From Osmia lignaria lignaria (Eukaryota; Arthropoda; Insecta; Hymenoptera; Megachilidae), in the NCBI RefSeq assembly GCF_051020975.1, contig NC_135044.1, positions 684,501-748,500 of the forward strand: 64,000 nucleotides of DNA, in the 5' to 3' direction. Positions 37,601 to 49,300 of this stretch are shown one piece after another (position 1 is the stretch's first letter; each line of letters opens with the position of its first letter). Position numbers and translations under genes: made by a program. A model generated the notes under the pieces. That model was not told where the DNA came from. It did no database searches and worked only from the letters and a program-made list of their open reading frames with translations.

Positions 37601-38140
37601 TTACGTTGGCTAAAAGTGCAGCCCGGATTAAAGGGATTTTACGTGAATTAATCGAGGAAAGCAACGAGCCAATGAAACAATCGAACCGATATCGTAGACA
37701 AGGAAATCTACCCCGTTTTTTCTTTACCTTTTTAACCGACTTCGATAAGGAGGAGGTTACTCAATTCGATGATTATGTTTCTCTTTTTTTTTCTTTTTTT
37801 TCTGTGTGTGTTCACCGATTACTCCGAGATGGATGGACCAATCGGAACGAAACGTTTTGCATCTTGTAGGGTGTCTTCCAATTGGTCCCATTAAAAAAAA
37901 ATTTTTCATTTTTTCATTGTTATTGCAAAATACAGGAAGTTTTTAATCTCAGGTTGAAATGTATTTAGTATACTATTTAACGAGTAAATAGATTTTATTA
38001 ATAGCTGTTGGATATTTGTATAAATGAGGTAGAAATTATTTCATATTTTTTAGTGCATTTCGAAGTCGATTGTATTTTTTGTTAAAAATTATTTTATTAA
38101 AGATCGATTAGGTACACAGCTGAAAACAGAAAATTAAATC
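34667..38140. other. Intergenic stretch, no supportable gene
   Basis: It contains the palindromic MITE at 36578-36948 and poly(T)/poly(A) tracts near 37240 and 37790. TAGGGTGTCTTCCAATTGGTCCC-like sequence at about 37868 resembles a decayed Tc1/mariner end. Reading frames here (for example 35090-35407) lack any recognisable motif. Confidence 0.6.
36578..36948. mobile_element. MITE with about 50-bp terminal inverted repeats
   Basis: The left end is AAGGGACATTACCCAATCG and continues through CACGCCGATTTTGATGCCC. The right end is the reverse complement, GGGCATCAAAATCGGCGTG to CGATTGGGTAATGTCCCTT. The inner parts (GAAGGGTTGAAAA / TTTTCACCCCTTC) also pair, so nearly all of the 371 bp is palindromic. 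The interior is A/T-rich with no coding capacity. The target duplication is unclear, so the superfamily is not assigned. Confidence 0.85.
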
Positions 38141-38146
38141 TTTATT
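38141..38146 (-). terminator. Poly(A) signal of the BPI-fold gene
   Basis: AATAAA on the minus strand lies about 60 bases beyond the stop codon. Confidence 0.7.
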
Positions 38147-38206
38147 TTAAAATCGCGTTACAATCGAGAAACAGAAGCCTAGAAGAGCTAATTCATTAAT
38201 TGCCAA

Positions 38207-38404
38207 TTAAGCTTTAATCATATTCAAGAAATCGTTGAGTGTAAAGTGCTGAAGATACTTGTTCAACATATCGGTAACTACTCGATTACTGATACGAGAC
38301 ACTTCCTTCTGATGATCTTCGATCCATTTGGGCATCGAGTTGGTTATTTTGATTGTTGCCAACATGGATTTCTCCTCGTTATCGTATAATCCGGTGATTT
38401 TGAA
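38207..38404 (-). CDS. BPI-fold gene, coding exon 5 with stop
   Basis: The acceptor AAATGCACACAG ends at 38405, and the exon starts in phase 0. It encodes FKITGLYDNEEKS through the C-terminal helix to LNMIKA. The TAA stop is at 38209-38207. Confidence 0.9.
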   Translation of the reverse strand, partial: FKITGLYDNEEKSMLATIKITNSMPKWIEDHQKEVSRISNRVVTDMLNKYLQHFTLNDFLNMIKA

Positions 38405-39773
38405 CTGTGTGCATTTGAAAACAGCAAACATGTCAATCGAATCGATTTTGGGTCTGTTACGTTCGAAAAATTACCAACAATACTTACAGCAAATTTGTTT
38501 AAATGAACTTGGGACGACAGAGTCGATACGGCCATTTTTCCATTCTTTACAGCCAGTTTCGTGTTCACCGTCACTTGAAGATCTCTGATGACGATTCTAA
38601 AAATGAAATGAAAACGATTCTGAAGCTAGCACGGGTTGATAAATCGATGAGAAATCGCGTTACAGAGACCTAGGGAAGGAATCGACGATACTGGCTCTTG
38701 GTAACACTGTTTTACTAACGCCAGAGAGCTACAGAACCGACTGTGAACGCGTTTCGAATCGTATACCCTGTGCCAAGGATAGCACGTTTCAACAGCTGAT
38801 GCAGAGATGCTGTTGCATGCTCGTATCCCGCTTTGTTTCAGGAATTTAAATAACTTGCCGATTAATTTTCAAAGTTCAGCCACGGTGGTCCCATAGGACC
38901 AGCGCTTGTCTTTTTCATTTGGGTTATGGTGGTCATCGGTGACTACCACTAAGAAAAATGTCCTATTGGCAAGATTGTACCGTTATTTTAATATATTTCG
39001 CAGTTCTTTGCCATTATAAAATGTTTAATATGAAATTTCTGGCCCACTGGTGCAAGTTCAAAAATTCGCGTGGCAGCGAAAGGGTTAATACGAAATAATT
39101 TACAGCGAACTGATTGCAGAAAGAGGACGAAACGGAAGCTTACCCAACGGCTCCTTTCCCCCAGAGAGGAGTATTATCGGCGGTTTTTCCTGTTACGCTG
39201 TAATTAGCGGCGATCGAGATTTGATCCCATAGAAGACTGACGTCGGCTGTGAGTTTGCTCGATGAAAAATCAGCCTTCTTTACATGATAATTGGACATAC
39301 CAGCTCCGCGGACATTCGTCAATTTTCCTTTCACTCTGTTTACGAGAAATCCAAGGTAAGTCGATTTACGATTCAATTTAATTATCTTTCACAACGATAT
39401 TACTCGAATGCATTTCGGTAATTAAAAAGAATCTAAAAGCGTACTGACGTGATAAGCTCATTGTTGTTTATGCTCATTTGACTTTGTGTGAAAGGATCGA
39501 GCTTCGGGACGCCGGTTTTCGAATCACCGGTTTGCATGGTGTGCTTGAATCTCTGGAGGAATCCTGCCATTTCATTGGCATACACCTCCATCTCGATGGG
39601 TACTTGAAGAGAGAAAAAAAGAAATGAACGTTCCCTTATGATTCTAGAGCTTGATATCAACACGATGGAAGATGAAGAGCTAGAACATGCTTACGATCCA
39701 TGTCGACCGTGTCGGGCACGAATGCCTGACAGGAGATCAACGTAATAGCCAGTATCACCACGGAGAAGTACAT
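38207..39773 (-). CDS. Secreted BPI-fold lipid-binding protein, JHBP/group-7-allergen-like (5 coding exons)
   Basis: The exons are 39695-39773, 39449-39602, 39144-39335, 38488-38596 and 38207-38404. They splice in phase with GT-AG junctions to 732 nt, giving 243 residues and a TAA stop. Residues 1-17 (MYFSVVILAITLISCQA) are a signal peptide. The mature part has the alternating beta pattern of the JHBP/takeout/group-7-allergen superfamily, which forms an elongated barrel holding a hydrophobic ligand. Landmarks are ELITVKGKLTNVRGAG (an early strand-turn-strand), WDQISIAANYSVTGK, the turn GKGAVGIVIRDLQVTVNT, and a C-terminal amphipathic helix (KEVSRISNRVVTDMLNKYL). One sequon is at NYS. The mature protein has no cysteine, so it lacks the N-terminal disulphide of classical takeout proteins; the strand pattern is closer to group-7-allergen-like members. 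The ligand is unknown. Confidence 0.9.
38488..38596 (-). CDS. BPI-fold gene, coding exon 4
   Basis: The acceptor TTTCATTTTTAG ends at 38597. The first A completes the Gly codon begun in exon 3. The exon encodes IVIRDLQVTVNTKL to HLNKFA. The donor is GTAAGTATT, starting at 38487. Confidence 0.9.
38860..39090. repeat. Possible decayed TTAA element inside intron 3 of the BPI-fold gene
   Basis: This part of the intron ends GGCAGCGAAAGGGTTAA and contains two GGTGGT-rich stretches. A similar CGAAAGGGTTAA word occurs near 4774-4785 and its complement near 44728. The right boundary resembles a piggyBac-like end, but I do not see its left partner. Confidence 0.3.
39144..39335 (-). CDS. BPI-fold gene, coding exon 3
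   Basis: The acceptor ends CGTAAACAG at 39336. The exon encodes VKGKLTNVRGAG to WGKGAV plus GG. The donor is GTAAGCTT, starting at 39143. Confidence 0.9.
39449..39602 (-). CDS. BPI-fold gene, coding exon 2
   Basis: The acceptor TTTTCTCTCTTCAAG ends at 39603. The exon encodes PIEMEVYANEMAGFLQRF to NNELI plus two bases. The donor is GTCAGTACG, starting at 39448, slightly off consensus at position 3. The alternative GTACGC four bases downstream would break the frame of exon 3. Confidence 0.88.
39695..39773 (-). CDS. BPI-fold gene, coding exon 1
   Basis: The ATG at 39773-39771 lies three bases after an acceptor (TTTTCATTTTCAG, ending at 39777). The exon encodes the signal peptide and FVPDTVDMD, plus one base. 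The donor is GTAAGCATG, starting at 39694. Confidence 0.88.
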
Positions 39774-40611
39774 TTTCTGAAAATGAAAAGGGATAGGTAA
39801 ATTTTGTTGATTACACTACTGTACGCGATCGATCGACCCACTTTGACAACAAATGTTTATCGCCGAGTTTCGCGATACAGCACAAACATATCCGAAATCG
39901 CAATACGATCAATCGTGGCTAATTCTAGTTGCTGTTCAATCTCCAATTTATTGTTTGCTAATCGCATGTCGAACCGGTTCAACATCTGCTGCGTATCTCG
40001 CTCGGCACATGCGGGGGGTAGATCTCCCAAATTATTATTATTATTTATTATACGGGCATTTGCCCATTCATACATATACATAAATATACATGAATATAGA
40101 ACTCGCTTCAGTTCTTTACTGAAATAATGTGCTGAGTTTAGTCTTGGTGCCGGTGGTAGTGTCATTAAAGATGTCTAAAGAAGATTGGTAAGAACTTACG
40201 ACAGCACATGATAGAGCACTTATTAACATTTAAAGATATACGATTGCAATTGCACCAAGGTTCTAAGCTGTGTATGTTAAATGGATTTTCACCAACAATT
40301 TTCGTAATCCGCTTTTTTGGACTGTTAGCAATATGTCAGTCGACTGTCTGGAAATTTCGATTTACAATATCAGTGATTCTTATTTCGTAAAACGTTACAA
40401 CGTGTCTCGCGGTTAATTGTGTGGAAACAGGCAGACCGAGATTGCTTTTGGCAACTTTTAGCCAGTCGAGCTGTAGTTGAAGCCTATCACAATGTTGTGA
40501 AATAAAAATTTGAAAAAACGAACCATAAAGATCCTATCACCTGCCACGATTGATCGAATAACTATTCAAAATTGTCGAGCTTCTAAGAATTGAAAAATGA
40601 AAAGTACTCAC

Positions 40612-40652
40612 GATTTCGAACGAGAAACGCAATTACGATATTCCTTCGAACA
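40612..40652 (-). other. Untranslated first exon of the BPI-fold gene (predicted)
   Basis: The exon starts about 25-30 bases below the TATA box, near ACAGTGTTCG. It ends at a consensus donor ATC/GTGAGTACT, with intron from 40611, which would splice to the acceptor three bases before the ATG at 39773. The start base is estimated. Confidence 0.6.
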
Positions 40653-40676
40653 CTGTCTCTCGTTCGTGAATCGTCT

Positions 40677-40684
40677 CTTATATA
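40677..40684 (-). promoter_or_regulatory. TATA box of the BPI-fold gene
   Basis: TATATAAG on the minus strand is correctly spaced from the predicted start and first donor. TATA promoters are common in tissue-specific or inducible insect genes of secreted proteins. Confidence 0.65.
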
Positions 40685-40945
40685 CTAGAACAGCTATCGT
40701 TCATCTGAATGGTAAGATTCTGTTATCTGTAGCAACTTATTGATCGTGTTTGATCGTGGAACCAACGAGACGAAAAATCAGTAAACAGGTACTCGAAATT
40801 ACGTCGTTCTCTTTTGCACTCTTTAACGAGATAATAACTAATAACTACACGAACAGTAAGTGTACACACAAGTGTACACGAGCAATAGTAGCAGAGATGC
40901 TAGAGTATGTGTGTCATGCATCGCATTTGTGTTGATGAACAGTGT

Positions 40946-41110
40946 TTAAGGGGTTACGCCTAGTTGGGATCGGGTAATTTTCGTAAAAGACCCAAATAAA
41001 CTCCTAATCGAAATGCAATTTTATTCGCAATGGAATCTGCAATTTATCGTTTATTAAGTAAGGAAAAATCTTTTGATATTTACAAAGTTATAAGATTTAA
41101 AACACTTGAT
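40946..41110. mobile_element. TTAA/GGGG-type MITE, left end only
   Basis: TTAA at 40946-40949 is followed by GGGGTTACGCCTAGTTGGGATCG. The 20 bases after the G run are the exact inverse of the right end of the element at 19789-19966. No right terminus is found nearby, so the extent is approximate. Confidence 0.55.
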
Positions 41111-42885
41111 GCTCTTTATTAAACGGGTAACGGTCGATTAAGCATCCTTAGAGCTGCGGTGAACCGTTCGGTAAAGCGTTTCAACGTATGTCTTGTGGTT
41201 AATTGCGCGAAAACAAACAGACCGGGATTGTTTTTGGCAGCTTTCAGCCGGTAGAGTTGTAGCAAGTGTTTAAATTACCGTTCTATTGTACCGAAGGTAT
41301 TGTACCTTCTCTGTTCTCTGAATAAATCGTGTCCGCGTTACCAGTGGACTCGAATCCTTTGAATTCTACGAAACGTAAAATTCAAAAGACGAATTTCAAA
41401 AATTTTATTACTAGTCACGATCAATCGATTACGCAACGTTCGAAGACAGCGGAATTTTCTGAGCTTTTCCATTATGATAGGATGGATATCTTTCAGGTCG
41501 ATTCTAAGATGTTTTCTGGGAAACGAGTTATCGAACATGTTCGGTGAGTTATCATCCGCATCCAGTGTGAAAGTCAATTAACGAACACTCGTAATTATCT
41601 TACTCTGTAAGCTCTATAGGAGGAGGGTGATAATAACGAGTGTTGCCGTCGTCGATGACCGACGCGACGCGACGTTACGAATTTAATTCTTACCGCTTCG
41701 TTGGCGCTTTTATGCATTCAGCTATTTAACCTCTATTTATATCGATACAAAGTAAATAATTAACCGTTTTTTTTTATTTCTACAACCATCATCACGAAAA
41801 TAGCTTATTGTTAGACCGGTGTGGTCGATCGTATTGGAAAATTCTTGTAGCGCATATGGTTAACACAGTCGAATAATTAAGAAAAGAACGAAGATAGGGA
41901 AGATGTAAAGGCAAGGCGTTAGATTCGAAAATAATTCGTTGATACGTACGTTTCTAGCGTGCCAGTTATCGTGCTAATTGTTACGAGAAGAAAGTTAATT
42001 ACTCGTCGCAGCTGTCCGTTCGAATACCTCGTTCCGGCGCGGCGATTCCGACTTGGAAATTGAATTAAACCGCTAGCTGGACCGTGTAAAGTAACAAAAC
42101 GTAGACCAGCGGTAATTGTTTAAACAGCGACGAGCGAACCGTGAATTTCCATAAATCCGAAAAGTCTGTTTTCGCTGGCCATGAAATTCGCCGGGTGTAT
42201 CGATCGTCATGGCGTAAATACTCGGTTATTGGAAGGCTGAAATCGGAGCAAACGAGAACGAAGTATACGGGATGAGGTTGTAAGCCGGCAAATAAACTAC
42301 GATATCGATGGGTAGTAAGTCGCGAAAGGGATATAAGGCGAGGTGGGAAAAGGAAAGGAAACAGCGAGAATATCGCGGGATGGCAGACTGCGGGACTACA
42401 TAGGTAGTAAGGCACAAAAAGGAACTTCGCGAAACGAACCCTGTAAATTTCTTTGCCACCATTAGCCCTACTAACACACCCTACCACCCGTAAATAAACG
42501 GTGTCGTCGCAGACGCGAGGAAATCTACGGAAAAATTCATTTCGACGTTTCTAATAATTTTCAATTATTCTTTGCAGACAGTTCGGCAAAGATTCAAACG
42601 TTCGTGCGGAAAAGGATCTAGGAGATGAAATAGGGTGAGGATGATAAAATAATCGAAGACTATCCGTGGACTAGCGGTTGAAGAAGAAAAAGAAGAATAA
42701 GAAGGAAGAAAGGAAGGGAAAAGAGAAAAGCGAGAGGGAAGAAGAGACAGAAGGTGAAAGAGGGGAAGGACTAGGAGGGTGAGTGTTAGAGAAGGAGGCT
42801 GAGCGGAGAACGAGAGGGTAAGAGTGGGGTGAAAGCAAGAGGGGATGCCAGGCCAGTTCACCCTTACTAGCTACGGCTCGACTCG
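41111..42885. other. Intergenic stretch, no supportable gene
   Basis: This is sequence between the BPI-fold gene and the candidate ace-1 promoter. From about 42660 to 42840 the plus strand is almost pure purine (GAAGAAAAAGAAG-type), giving spurious Ser/Leu/Phe-rich frames on the other strand. I see no exon with conserved features. Confidence 0.6.
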
Positions 42886-42890
42886 TCAGT
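42886..42890 (+). promoter_or_regulatory. Candidate initiator TCAGT
   Basis: TCAGT with A at 42888 matches the arthropod initiator consensus. It lies just downstream of a purine tract and upstream of an exon-like segment ending in a consensus donor at 43327. No TATA box is evident. Confidence 0.35.
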
Positions 42891-43326
42891 GCGGCCTGAA
42901 CGGTTAACCGGCCTACTTGTTTTTCGCACGGTTGTTTCCACTTACTCATTTCGTTCTTCCAAGTTGCGTCTTAGCCTTCGTCTTCGTTTTACCGATCGTT
43001 CCTAAACAGTCTGCGACCTCGTCACCGAGGATCAACAGCTCCGTAAAACTGAAAAACGATTATCGTTCGCAGAACCAAAGAGGATCGTTCAACGGTGAGA
43101 GATCTTGGTCCATCGTCCGCGTCTCGGTGTTTAACATTGCCCTCCGACTAAATTTCACCGAGTCGACGTCGATGCAGAGACGTTGAACGGAGGGATAAAA
43201 CGAGGGAAGAAGAGAGACGAGGTTATCCAGCTGGACACGTCGCGATTCGCCGTTTCATCGTGGTCGTCGTCGAGCTGGACCCAGGTGCAGGAGAAGCGGC
43301 GACGGTGCACGCTCTCCCAGAGATTC
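42888..43326 (+). other. Candidate 5' untranslated exon (possibly ace-1)
   Basis: The segment starts at the initiator and ends at the donor TTC/GTAAGTG. Another usable donor (ACG/GTGAGAG) is near 43096. It contains short upstream frames only (for example ATG CAG AGA CGT TGA near 43172). The next large plus-strand gene is acetylcholinesterase, whose coding exon has an acceptor before its ATG, so a distant leader exon must exist. Assigning this one to it is inference. Confidence 0.3.
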
Positions 43327-46300
43327 GTAAGTGTTTCTTTTCGCTGTACAGTCTTGTTTGTAAAATTTTCACGATGAACGGTCGACTGACCGAGATTGCG
43401 GACAAGCTGCGTCACTTCCGGCCGGCACGGTTTTTCGAGCGGCTATTACCTCGGCGAATACGCTCGCCGCGGATAAGAGGGTAACTTGTTTCCAACAGGG
43501 CTAACGCTCGAAAGAGATCGATCCTTGCGCCACGTTTCATACGACCCGTACAAACGGTCCAGATGAAAAAAGCAATCGAAAGGATTGCTGCAGCGCGTCT
43601 CGTCCGCGTTCCCTTCGCCGACCACTAATTAAACAGAGGTATAGCAGAGGTCTTTGATGTTACTCGGGGGACAGAATCTGCACGCTCCGTTTCTCTTCTG
43701 GCCTTCTGGCCGTCTGGCGTTCGTTGCGCATCCGACCAGCGATGCTCGTGGACATTACTCTCTTGCTAAACGATCACGGTGCCGCCTGATTTTCCCGCTT
43801 ATTCGTTGTAGAAAATTACCTTTTGGGAAACTTTTGGTAAGGGGAACGCGAGACTGGTTAAGCTGGCAAAGAGACGGAATCGATTCCGAGCAAAGATTAG
43901 TCGGCAATAGTCCTATTAGTCCGCGTAAATTACGAGGACAGAACTGCCGGATCGACGATAACATCACCGAGAACGGACATACTATATAGGTAGGTGGCAC
44001 GGATTAATGGCAGGATAGGTCTGCCAAGTCCGGCAATAAATTTCGATAGGTTTAAGCTGGCTGGATAGAGCGGAGGAGGGCTCGATACCCCTATGAAATT
44101 TCCATTTCTTCTTCTTTCTCTCTTGGTTCACCGCAGCTTTCCTGGCTGTCGCGATGCACACATAGGGCGCATAGAAAGGGATGAGAACGTGGAGGGAGGA
44201 GAGCGATGAATCGCGTAGCCCTTGGAGAACGGGGTCCTTGAAAAGATTCGAATAGAAAACTTATCGATCGCACTTGACTCGTCGGATGTCTATGTGTTTT
44301 ATCGTCGAGCGTATTACGCGAGCCTTCGGCGTCCGTTACGCGATTGTTTGGCCGCGTTTGCGTATCAATGGTACGAGCCGACCACGGTGAAAACGAATCG
44401 CGTGCCACCCAGAATTCGTCTCGAACGAACATTAATTTTCTTTTTTTTCTTCTCAAACGAGTATGTATATGTAGATAGATACATATTTGTTGTGGGTTCC
44501 ATCAACAGGAGATGGCGAGCACCTGAGTCCCACACTGCCCCGGCCATCTTCCATACCAGGGGATGGTCGGCGCGTACGTAAATGTATTTTCCTCTCTGTC
44601 TAATGAAAAATAAATAAAAATAAGGTACATATTTGTTCCTATCCGAAGAAAGCAAACACTCGATACAATATCTGTAGAGTGGCTTCGAGTGGTTCGCGTT
44701 TACCTGTGCATCGAGATAAGAGCTTCGTTAACCCTTTCATCGCAAACCCGTATATGCATCCAGAAATACCGTGATCCCGTGTACACTATCGATCGAAAGT
44801 TTCGCATCATCGAAATTGTTATCGCGAAGCGAAATTCACCTGGTCGGTCTACGTTTACGAGCAAGAACTGTTCGGCATAAAAATAACTATTGTACAGAAA
44901 AGTTGCGTCGATTGATGGAAAGGAATCGCGGGGAGTATTGTTGCTCGATCCACGGAGAAAATTGAATCTCGAATTTGGAACTTTTAAAGCGAGTCGCGCG
45001 ATTCGTAACATATTTAGCCGAGTGGGGAACGGCACCTAGCGTGGCAGGCTCTCGTGTCGGTGGAGGGTATTAAAAAAGAAAGAAAGAAAGAGAAAAAAAA
45101 AACACACAATGACAAGGTTATATACACGTGACAAAAGGAAAATTGACGCGTACTCGACGGCCGCGTGGAAGCTGGTTTTTTCCCGTGGGTTGGCGCGCCG
45201 AAGCTTTGTCGGATCAAGGGTCGCGTCGAAAGCTCGGGAAAGAGGAAAGGCTGGCTGGGTGCGTGTGCGTCCCTTGGTTTTCCACGACCGAACGAGAAAA
45301 GAAAGCAGCAGATGAGAGCCGGTAAAAGGACCGGGTAAGAGCAAACGTTGGACAGACACACAGGTGGCCTTTGGCTTTCGTTTCAACTCGCGCAATCGGT
45401 TGCGAGTAAAAATAGGAACCGTGACCCAACTACGCTCGATTCCACAATTATGCATTTCCTCCCGTTGTCCGACTATTTTTCACTCCTCGCCGGCGAATCA
45501 ATGCGCCGTTAAGGGTGTCTGTGTGTCGCGGCCAAGTCGATCGGGAATCCGCTCTACGTGCGCTTTGGCTGAAAGTGAGATGAAATTCACGATCAGACGG
45601 ATCGAGGGAGACAGGGTCGAGTCGATATTATTTTTTTCTTTCCTTCTCTTCGACGATTATCCCAGCGCCGCTATTCTTCCAACGATTCCGTGCGATCCTG
45701 AAAGCTATGATTCGCGATAAAGAGCTTATTAACGTTCCTTGATTAACCAACAGATGCCGGGATGCACCAGCATCGTTGCTTATCTCTGATTCTTCGCGAC
45801 GCGAAATAAGAATTCAGCAAAATTTCAACGCTCTATTCCGTGAGAACGAGTCGTTTCCTTGACAGCTTTTTAACCTTTTAACGAGTCGAGTTAACGACCT
45901 TCAATTTTGGGGTCTCAATTAACTTTGCGGCTGAGTTTCTTTTTCGCGTGTCACGGCCGTTACTTTCTTTTTTAACCCCCTGCAAAAGCTCTCAAAACAT
46001 ATATTCTTTTAACACGTTGCCGCGAAATCGCGTTTTCCCGCCAATTAACTGTCAACGATTTCAATTAATTCTCATCAACTTTTTACATACTCCTTGTTTA
46101 AACTTATCTCGGAGAAGAAATGGTTGCTCGCGCAGGAAAGTTGGTAGATTAGCCGGTTGTCTGTCGTTCGGAAGCGTGACGATTCGCGTTATCCACCATC
46201 GTTGTTCACCTCGCCGGCCGAATACCGTACCTTTCTATCTTCGACGTCCTCTGAAAAAGAAGTTCATCTCGATATCGATAAGCGTCGAGATGAACGTCTC

Positions 46301-49300
46301 CGATAAGCACGTTGTCCTTTATTCGCGCGTGGCACAAGTTATCGCGCTGAATCTGCAAAATTTTCCTGCTTCCAGTTTCTTTGCTCGTCCCGCGACGAGC
46401 CCTCTATCAGAAAATGAAACGGGAAATTGAAGGAATAATCGTTGAAAGGTAATAGCGCGCGATCCCTGCAAAGAAAGCGTACGTCGATGATAAAAAGGAA
46501 CACGGTGGAATATAATGCGGCAACGGAGAGGGAAGAAGAGGTCGTGACGCGGTGCAATATTCATGAAGTTTCGAGGCTAGAGAGGAAATTGGCCCTCGCG
46601 AACGAGGTGAAACAAAACGGAACGGAACGAAACGAGGCGAAAGAGAAATGTATCGTCTGTTGTAAATATTGGTGGATGAATCGCGTTATAGGGAAATTTA
46701 AGGGATATAATAAGGATAGAGAAAGGAAGTGACGGAGTGGAAATTAGAAATGGCTGTAGGGTATCGAGAGGGGCCCGCGTTTGCTTTCGGGTAGGAAAGG
46801 TGGCGGTGGTGGTAGTAGCGCCTGGCAGCTAACCCTCCGGCTCCTATTATACGGCCGTGTTCTCCGTAGATCCTTATCTAACCAGGTTAATCTATCCTTT
46901 CCTATCCCCCTTACGACTTACTAGCACCACCCTCAACCTTCCTCTTCGTCTATCTACGGCCCATTTTCTAGGGCTTTGTGTCAGCTGACACGTAACTGTT
47001 TATACCGTATATCGGACTGGCGCATCGCGTGACGAGACTCGTTGCTGGATACGCCATTCCAGAGGACTAAATTGCACGATTTTACAGACTTTCCAGCCAC
47101 TCGTGTCGTTGTCTCGACCGGCCACGCCAATCTCCCTTTTCCACAACGCTTCATCCCCCCCCCATACACCCCCGTTTGTTCGCCTCTTTTTAATCTTCCC
47201 ACTCGTTTCCATCGCCGGAACAAAAGGGAAATAAATGCGGAAACACCGAACGGTACAACGCCTATTGTTTTTCCCTCGGTCAAACTTGGAAATCTTCTTT
47301 TCCCTGATTTCCTCGCGTTCCCTTACGATTTTATCTGTAACGATGTTAATCGATTTTTCAACGAGGCCAAAAAATGAAAGGAAAGGAAAGGAGAGAAAGA
47401 ATCGTGTGAACGCGTTAGGTAGAAGTGTCAAGTGAAAGATGAAGACGCAAAGTCGGCCAGCAAGTAGAACGTAAAGCTCGTTGACGCGACGACGGTGAAG
47501 GCGAGAAGCCGGGCTGGCAGCTTTCCCTCCATTTGTTATACCACCGCTCGTTACGCTCATTATGTCAGCTTTCACAGTAGATTCTTATCTAATCCGGTCT
47601 AATCCGGTCTGATTTTTATGCATGACCTAAACTTCACGCGACTTCTTTAACTGCCTCCGAAACCTAATCCACTTTTCTGGCTGCGTAAAAAGTTTTCTCC
47701 GCTTTCCCGCGACTTTACCCTATAGAAAGAAACGAGATAGATAAAGGGACGCTTCTTTATTCAAGTAAATTTCAACGAATTCTCGTCCTCGACCGTATCG
47801 ATTGATAAAACCGGGGTTCTCCTAGTGAAAATTGGCAAACGGCAGGGCGGTAAGGCGTCTCGCGACTCGCCTTCTCGGTCCGTCCATAGGACTCGATGGG
47901 TCCTGTACGGGTGAAAGAAGAGACGTAAAAAAAAAAAAAGAGAAAGGAACAAGTGCATCCGGCCACGAACGATTTTTCTTTGCACCGGAGCTGCATTGCG
48001 GCTGCAGCAGTTTCCGACGCATTGCTACCGTGAACTCGCGTCGAAAGGCTGCATCGAACAGGAGAGGAGGCTAAGCGTTCCACCTGAAAGGATGTCTCAA
48101 TTCGACTCGCGTACATACACGTATCAACGAAACGATTCGTACGATTGTTCGCGACGTTCGTCACAGTCGAACGAGAAAGATCGAAGGTATCGAAGGGACA
48201 TAGAGAGAAGGAGCGCTTTCTTGTCTTTATTGTTTCGAGCGATTAGACGTTTCTATGCAGAATAATGGCAGGAGGGAGAAATATTTTTCAGGCACGTTAA
48301 CCTCGCGAGCACCGGTTCCGAGAGCTTTCGAGGAGAGCGAAAAGCTCTCGGGGGAAGAAGAAGAGGAGACCGGGTCCTTTGAGCCTGACGATTAACGCTC
48401 GACTTATCCGAGTCGAGTCGAGTCGAGTCAAGTCGAGTCGCGATGTTCCCAACAGCTTTTCAATCTGTAAGAGCGGCTCTTGGTTTTCCAACGAAACGCT
48501 TTGATGCCGCGAGCTACCGGTAGCTGGTAATTCGAAGGAGAACCATCGATACCGCTTTTATAGTTACCTTCTTCCATCGAGAGATACAAAGATACTTCGT
48601 TTGAAACGGTTTTAGGTCCGTGGGAAATTCGTTGGAGAAATGGTGGTCGGCTAGCTTTCGACTTGTGGCAGACGTTTTCGAGGTCAGGAAAGATGGTAAA
48701 AAGTGAGGGAAAGGTAAGGAGGAGTTGGCCGATGGAGAAAAGAGGTCTCGGTGTCTGGCTCGGCCTGGCACATCTCTCCATTGCCAGCTTTTGCTTTGGC
48801 TGCGGCTCGCGTGAACTTTCAAACTTGCCGTTTCAAACTTTCCCCCGTACGTGTTAACGAGCAAAAGATTCTAAAGTCTAAAGGCTCCCATTCGCGTGTG
48901 CCGTTGAATGTTCTTTTTTCTGATTGACGCTTCTCATAAATAGGTAGCGTTGAAACTCGTCGACGCTACCATTGTTATACACCCCCGCCTCCAAATATCC
49001 AATTTTCTGCTAATAAAACCGAAAATTGGCACGTTAGGTAGGAAATAGGGTCGCGTTTATCGCAGCATCATCGATGCGTCGCGTATCGAATTCTCTGAGA
49101 AACGTAGTAGTCGTGGAGGTAAACGAAGCGAAGGGAGGCAACCTTCGGAAATACATTTTCCAGCGTGTTTCTTCGCCGGTTGCATTTGCATCCGCTTTCC
49201 GACGCGACATAACAGCGACGGCACTCTTCGCGACGTTGATCCAGCTTCGCTCTATATACTTTCGACGCGCAAATATTTATACTCCATTTAGAAGGAAGAG

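Noticed and set aside
43260..43484. Frame containing MNGRLTEIADKLRHFRPARF, considered as an ace-1 or other first exon
   Set aside because: The frame stops soon after, the nearby consensus donor at 43327 precedes this ATG, and I recognise no protein; kept only as a note in the intron description.
47000..47575. 191-codon open frame on the minus strand
   Set aside because: It is low-complexity with Phe- and Arg/Lys-rich runs and no recognised motif; chance in a stop-poor CpG-rich background.
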